This document shows, piece after piece, positions 59,401-64,000 of a stretch of DNA of 64,000 nt. The stretch lies in assembly GCA_021234155.1 (NCBI GenBank), contig JAJEKV010000231.1, positions 374,001-438,000 on the forward strand, written 5' to 3'. The notes under the pieces are model-generated. The model saw nothing but the letters and a program-made list of their open reading frames with translations, did not search any database and had not been told where the DNA came from. Origin of the DNA: Isoetes taiwanensis (taxonomy: Eukaryota; Streptophyta; Lycopodiopsida; Isoetales; Isoetaceae). Numbering within the stretch: position 1 is the first letter of the stretch; every line of letters begins with the position of its first letter. The position numbers were made by a program, and so were the translations under genes.

Positions 59401-59800
59401 GCACTTGAGCGGCCGGTTTAGAAGACATACACCGCATGATGGGAACGACTTCTTTACCCGTGATCTCAATGATCTTGCCGTACCGTCGGGAAGGTAACTT
59501 TCCGCTTTCCACAATCAATGATGGGCCGCCGGCCCAAGATATTCCATTCCTATGATCAAGTCATACTTGCCAATGCCCATTACTTCTGCCCCCATCGAAT
59601 GTTTATTCGGCAAATCGATGTCGGTTGATCCTTTTTGCTGCAATGCGCCTTCTTGCTCCACTTGCTAGAACAACGGGTCTCAAACCGACTTGCGGTTTAA
59701 ACCGGCATTTGCACCATTCGGGGATGCAAAATTATGGCTACTTCTGAATCTATCGGGACTATGAAAGACTTGGCCTTGGCCTTCCCAACTATGGAAATTA
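56438..59800 (-). pseudogene. Chromovirus pol: RT, RNase H, integrase, chromodomain
   Basis: From right to left: protease/RT linker (about 59500), RT with [20 protein letters not shown] (catalytic FFDD at about 58760), a RNase H connection with LTLPDPEKDKLVATDASK, and RNase H (58224-57946, ending NVVADALSRHPRQ). Then comes the integrase zinc-finger region (57945-57600) and integrase core and C-terminus (57451-56438: MMVVVDKLSKMAHFVPC, GTDGQTERTNRILEDM, GPFKIVQRVGSQSY, then chromodomain QYLVKWKHLPVEDATWVLEK). The last ORF is 337 aa. Frameshifts occur at about 58230, within the RT and in the integrase core (about 57380-57300, where the DPVHG segment is in another frame), so the polyprotein is interrupted. 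Chromodomains of this group guide insertion to modified chromatin. Confidence 0.88.
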
Positions 59801-60468
59801 CCTTATCTTGACTCTCTGCTTGCTTTCTGCTCTGTATCTATTGCGGCAAAGATATGACACTCACCACAGATGTAGTTGGCCTTCCTCGCCCGTCGTCGTC
59901 GGACGGGGATGTCCCAATCCCCCCAACTCCGCTAGTCTTTGCACTCATGACATAGGGGCAATTGGCTGTTCTATGGCACGGCTGGAAGCATCCTCTGAAG
60001 CAAAGCTGTTTCTCCATGCACTCTGCCTCTTTTCCTTGGGCATAGCACGTAAAAGGATCATCTTGCTTTGGAGTAGTTTGATCCCTCGCTTGTCCTTGAA
60101 GGACACCTGCTTCTTCTCCTGCTTTGCTTCCACAGTTTGCCACCATATGGGGCCAGGGACGGACTGGATTTGCTGCCCTAGGGCTATAGCTTCTGTTGCC
60201 TTGCCTTTCTCACGGAAATCTTTTGCCTCGCCGCTATTACGAGGTCCCGTTCCTTGCAAGCTTATAGCCTTGCATTAGCCCTCGATCTTGTCTTAGGGGT
60301 TTATTGCCCTCACCGGTTTGCGAATCTCATCATTGACCCCTCAATATAGCTTTCCCTTTGCATGCTTCTCTCCTAACTTTGGCACATCTGACCTTAGCCT
60401 CATGAATTCCCTCTGTATACTTACGGACTGATTTGTTTCCTGTTGCAACCTATAGAGCTGCTACTGCA

Positions 60469-61163
60469 TCATCTGGACTTATGCTCTCTTGGGACGTAGT
60501 GGCGCTTGAAGGCTTTAGCAAACTTCTTGAACACCAGCGTCCTGCTCAAGCCATGGGCCTTTGCATACCCCTTCCACCAAATGCGAGCTGCTCCTTTCAG
60601 GTTGGCTGTTGCTACTCGGCCTTTATCCTTGTCCTTCATACCATAAGCGTTGCCGTATTCACTCATCTCATCAAGCCAAGCCTCGGCCTCCATTCGACTT
60701 TGTTCGCCGAGAATTGCTTTCGAGTTTTCGGCTTTCCAAACATTTCCCAAAGCCGAGTCTACCTTCTTCTGGTAGTCAGAGACTCTTGTGTCCCTTTGTC
60801 GTCCATCCGGGGTGTTCCTCTGCCTTCCATCTTCAGTGTTCCTTTGCCTTCCATCTGGTCGGTCCCGGGCCTGCTCTTCTTCTTCCTCGGAGTCGGAATC
60901 TGAGTCTGAGCTTGAGTCGGAGGAATCTGAGCTGGGGGATCTCCTTCTCTTGCTCCTCTTCTTGTCCCTTCTGTTTTCCGAAGCTGATGCTTGTGGCAAT
61001 TGAGCATTGCCCATGAACTGTTCTGCAATAGCGGCTAGCGAGCCTTTATCCGCTCAAGGTCCGAGTCCTCATCGGGATATCTCTCCTCCTCTGGGGTCAT
61101 GGGTTCCATTTCTTCAAATAGGTTCCTTGCCGGAGGTGGTCTGGGTGGGGTTTGTTCTTCCAT
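60469..61163 (-). pseudogene. Chromovirus gag
   Basis: The probable start is MEEQTPPRPPPARNLFEEME at about 61163, followed by an acidic stretch. One frameshift near 61048 leads into an open part (61014-60469, 181 aa). It has a Ser/Asp/Arg-rich linker, three near-repeats of DGRQRNT, and the capsid-like core AEAWLDEMSEY...GAARIWWKGYAKAHG (retrotransposon gag family), ending in a stop. A Cys/His-rich segment at about 60000-59950 (CFQPCHRTANC) probably derives from the nucleocapsid zinc knuckle, with its spacing disturbed. Gag would form the particle around the RNA. Confidence 0.8.
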
Positions 61164-61342
61164 GATGTCTCGGCGTTGTTGTTCTCCTGAGCCTAGGCCT
61201 CTAGCTGCATACACAAGTAATTCATGGCTATATGGTTAGATTTACTTGTTCTCTTGCATTGTTTGTTGGTATAGTTGTGGGGCAAGCATATCAACAAAAC
61301 ATTTAAAGTGCAAAAGAAATTATATTTATATTATATAGTAGT

Positions 61343-62901
61343 TCAGTACAAAAAATTCTCCGGGATCAAGAGTCTAACTAGTCTTGAAATCGCTTGGGTA
61401 GAAGGCGGGTTGTCCTCAAGGAACTTCTTAACTTGGGCCGTTCCTACCGAATGACCCAAGTTCCCGATGACGACTGGCGACGAGCCTGCAAAACTCGCCA
61501 GGTCTTCCACTCTGCGGTCGGTTGTAAGGGCCGCGGTCACCACCAATCTCGCCTGACGTCGATGGGGTATGACGAAATCGAAGAGGTCAAGCGCCATTGC
61601 TCTCTTGACCAGGACAGCATAGTCGACGTTTGGCGCTATGCGAGCATGCCTGCCGAGCACGAGTGCAATCAGCATGAACACTCCTTCCTCACCTCACGGG
61701 GGCTGAACTTGCGGTGGATTACCGCTATTCTCCCATCTAGCGGCGATGGCGGGTAGTACCTCGAGGGACACAATTGTTGTAGCGTCATTTGAAGCTTCTC
61801 CACTTGCTTGGCCTCCGCTCTATCTGCCGTCCGTGATTATTAAGTTCGACCTCTATCTCGGTGAGCTCCGGTAGTCTTCGATTGTGGTGTCGATTAAATG
61901 CAGGTCGATTCCTGCTCCTCTTGTTGGAGGTGGTGTCGAAGGCCTTGGCATTAGAATGCTCGTGGTCTTCCCACGGATCCCCATCTGTTCTTGGAGGCGA
62001 GGAACTCCTCCTCCGGTTAGCGACTCTTGCTCCTCCATCATTTGCGATCTTTCTTTGTAGGCTGTATGCGAGTCGACTCTCTGGTGTATGTGTCCGGCTT
62101 CCTCACTTGGAGCGGAAAGTCCGAGGCTCACCGGACGATGAAGTAGATCCAAGTCATTCACCGCCGTGGTGGGTGGAGTAATTCATCAATCGAGCTCCCT
62201 CTCCCTCGCTTTTCGGAAGGTTACGGATGTGCGAGGAGCAAATACTCCCTCTCCGTTTGATGATGATTGGGGCTAGGCTTGTGATGCCCTAGCCCGAGTG
62301 GGGAGCAACTTCGGCAGCTCACGCTCGAAGTTCATCATCTCTGATTACGCTTGTTGCCATTCCTCCTGCGAGTCGAGCTCCAGTGTACTTATCGTCGTCG
62401 GACTCCTCTTCTTCTTCGTCTTCGTTCTGCTCTTTGCGTCTTGCAAAAGCATCCTGCTCTTACTGCTTGCACCTTTGCTATGGGGTCCACCTCCATCGGA
62501 GGGATAGAGGTTGCCCCATTGGGTTTTCCGACGCGGTGGGATAAGAAAATGGCTAAAGGCGTGTAGGAGAAGTACTTGGTCCTGTTAGGTATCGTCGGGA
62601 CCATGTAGTCGGGTAGCCTCTGCGCTTTGTTGGTTAAGTACTTGGCGATGTTGGGGACATCACCCAAGGCTGCTTGAAGGGATTGGCGGGGAACAAAGTA
62701 TCCTATGCAGGGGGGAACCTGGACAAGGGAGGGTTCTACCCTAGCTTGGAACTCTGCTAATACTTGCCTATATGCTGGGGTTGCATTCAGCGTAGCTTGG
62801 ATATCAATTTCCTTCCCGAAGACGCGGAAGATGTCATTGACATCTGCCTCAGCAGCATGGGCACTGGCGCTGTACCATCGCCTGAAGTCAGCAGTGGCCA
62901 T
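61343..62901 (-). CDS. Unrecognised ORFs upstream of gag, possibly one broken gene
   Basis: Three minus-strand open segments lie in line. 62901-62389 (170 aa) starts MATADFRRWYSASAHAAEAD and contains a VPPCIGYFVPRQSL segment and an Arg-rich end. 62161-61853 is 102 aa, Gln/Thr/Pro-rich. 61681-61343 (112 aa) includes RHARIAPNVDYAVLVKRAMA and FLEDNPPSTQAISRL. The last two share a frame. A TATA box lies about 115 nt upstream of the first ATG. The composition is coding-like and as GC-rich as the adjacent chromovirus. I recognise no domain. It could be an extra 5' ORF of the chromovirus, a captured host gene, or a separate element. Confidence 0.45.
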
Positions 62902-63015
62902 TGATCTAGCAAGGAAGGGAGTATCAAACGAATGCAGAAGCGCCTCAAGGAGCTGGAAGATCGCCTAAGCAGTGGAGAGCAAACTTGCAGGGTGCTAATT
63001 GGAAAATGATGGGCC

Positions 63016-63023
63016 TATTTATA
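63016..63023 (-). promoter_or_regulatory. TATA box upstream of the 170-aa ORF
   Basis: The minus strand reads TTCTATAAATAGGCCC here, a strong plant-type TATA box 115-122 nt upstream of the ATG at 62901. The position fits a transcript with a leader of about 80-90 nt. If the surrounding region is the chromovirus 5' LTR, this would be its promoter. Confidence 0.55.
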
Positions 63024-63203
63024 GAAAAGGGGAAAACCCTAATTTTTGGATGACCTAGAATTTGCTGGAGTTGGGCGATTCTGACCTATTAGGAGGTGCA
63101 ATTGAGGGTTTGAAGGCTGATTCTTGGTTTAAAGCATGCTAAGAACAACTAATGAATCCTATTGCAGCAACAGGAGATCATTTGGTGAAGGAAATGGTGC
63201 GAG

Positions 63204-63270
63204 GTCTCACACGTTGCGCCCAGACCGATTTTGAGAAGTTCATTATCTGCCCTGGCGCGACGTGTGAGAC
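63204..63270. repeat. Hairpin 1, GTCTCACACG arms
   Basis: GTCTCACACGT at 63204 pairs with ACGTGTGAGAC ending at 63270. The stem extends over a GCGCC/GGCGC section and encloses about 20-30 nt. A second copy with the same arms and a different loop lies 199 bp to the right. Confidence 0.85.
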
Positions 63271-63402
63271 ATGGGTCCTAAATGGCCTAAACTTAATCAA
63301 TTTGGGTGATTTAAGACTGTAATTCCACTAAACTCGTCGAGTTAGGCAGAATTGACCCCTTATTTGGTCGATTTGGAGCTGTTTTGGGCACTTTTGGGCA
63401 TG

Positions 63403-63470
63403 GTCTCACACGTTGCGCCCAGGCCGAAAATGAGAATCTCATTTTTTCGTCTCCGGCGGACGTGTGAGAC
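63403..63470. repeat. Hairpin 2, GTCTCACACG arms
   Basis: It has the same arms as hairpin 1 (GTCTCACACGT at 63403, ACGTGTGAGAC ending at 63470) with a different central sequence. The left arm through TTGCGCCCAG is identical in both hairpins. Confidence 0.85.
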
Positions 63471-63604
63471 ATCGTCTCAATTGGCGCTAAAACTCCAATT
63501 TTGTCAAAACAAAAGCTAGAATTCTATAACTTAACTTAATTAAGCTAGATTAGACACATTATTTATTCACAAAATTCTTTATATTAACAAAATTTTTACA
63601 TTAT

Positions 63605-64000
63605 TTACAAAAATCTCAAGGGCGTTCTCCCTTGATGTGCCTGGCAAGATACATATCCTGCCTCATGAGGGTAACCCTCTTGGCGTGCCTTGTGCGGGCG
63701 TCGAATCTTCAAAATCTTTGCACTATTTTTAGCCTCATTTGCCTCCTGTAAGCTGCTTGACATTTCGTCGGTTACTGCGCGTATGCGTGTTGTACTCTGC
63801 ATGACTTCACGGACCAAAGCGTTGGAGCGGTGCGAGGGATCAAGAGTCCATAACTCTTGGAAGTCTTAGGATCTCCTTTGAGAGCTCGTCCTCGACTTCT
63901 TCTTCTTGCTTAGCTTCTTCCCGGTGCTTTCGGGGAGGCTTGGGCTGGGTGGTGGCGGCTTCAAGGTTTGGCTTCTTGTCGGGTGTCCGCCTTCTATTGT
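63605..64000 (-). CDS. Unrecognised coding-like sequence running off the window
   Basis: From the right edge the minus strand reads DKKPNLEAATTQPKPPRK and an EEAKQEEEVEDELSKEI stretch. A frame change near 63840 leads into an open part (63817-63605, 70 aa, MVREVMQSTTRIRAVTDE...) that ends in TAA just before an AT-rich stretch. The charged, Lys/Glu-rich composition suggests a coiled-coil or linker region. There is no known domain. It may belong with the ORFs at 61343-62901 or to another element. Confidence 0.35.

Larger units (their letters stand above)
53913..61163 (-). mobile_element. Ty3/gypsy chromovirus, 3' LTR to gag (5' LTR not seen)
   Basis: A minus-strand element ordered gag (61163-60469), protease/RT/RNase H/integrase/chromodomain (about 59800-56438), polypurine tract and 3' LTR (55588-53913). 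Coding sequence is much better preserved and more GC/CpG-rich than in the other elements of the window, so it is younger. It nevertheless carries frameshifts. The 5' LTR must lie at or beyond the right edge, with about 2.8 kb of unexplained sequence between gag and that edge. It inserted into the endonuclease fragment ending at 53912. Confidence 0.88.

Noticed and set aside
63204-63470. Rho-independent terminators
   Set aside because: The context is eukaryotic, the stems lack a following T run, and the two share conserved arms rather than terminator structure.

Overview
This is nuclear DNA of a land plant. The evidence is one spliced host gene with 11 exons, Helitrons with plant-type Rep/helicase genes, Ty3/gypsy chromoviruses with a chromodomain, L1-type LINEs with a zf-RVT-like C-terminus, LTR elements primed by initiator-Met tRNA, and a tRNA-Val(AAC)-like sequence. 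The species cannot be fixed from the window. Some endonuclease and retroelement fragments are weakly reminiscent of seed-free vascular plants, but that is only an impression. Nearly all of the window is transposable elements nested in one another.

Layout. (1) 1-20821: a decayed plus-strand chromovirus (1-263 and 15911-18566) is split inside reverse transcriptase/RNase H by an element with about 31-bp terminal inverted repeats (264-15910). That element carries two minus-strand Helitrons separated by only 14 bp: a 4.0-kb non-autonomous copy (2984-6996) and an 8.6-kb copy with a decayed Rep/helicase gene (7011-15638). A third Helitron (18567 to about 20821) lies in the presumed 3' LTR and holds about 1.2 kb of almost pure C/T sequence. 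(2) 21655-23934: the one intact cellular gene I can reconstruct, ALG5 (dolichyl-phosphate beta-glucosyltransferase), minus strand, 349 aa. (3) 24690-43752: LINE territory. An old LINE (family A) is interrupted by a nearly full-length L1 (27119-33758, 17-bp target duplication) and by a long-LTR, apparently non-coding LTR element (34057-40369, 5-bp duplication GTGTC). A second family A copy and a minus-strand LINE fragment follow. (4) 44340-48073: a decayed fragment of a PRP22-type DEAH-box RNA helicase and an 805-bp fold-back element with arms of about 300 bp. (5) 49050-53912: a decayed minus-strand gypsy pol broken by another LTR of the family at 34057, a (TC)79 tract touching a tRNA-Val-like sequence, and an endonuclease fragment. 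(6) 53913-64000: a minus-strand chromovirus (3' LTR, pol, gag) that runs towards the right edge, with unexplained ORFs, a TATA box and two matching hairpins upstream of gag.

Only ALG5 has a clear cellular role, in making the glucose donor for N-glycan assembly at the ER. Everything else is mobile DNA at different stages of decay. No prokaryotic features, CRISPR arrays or rRNA genes were seen.
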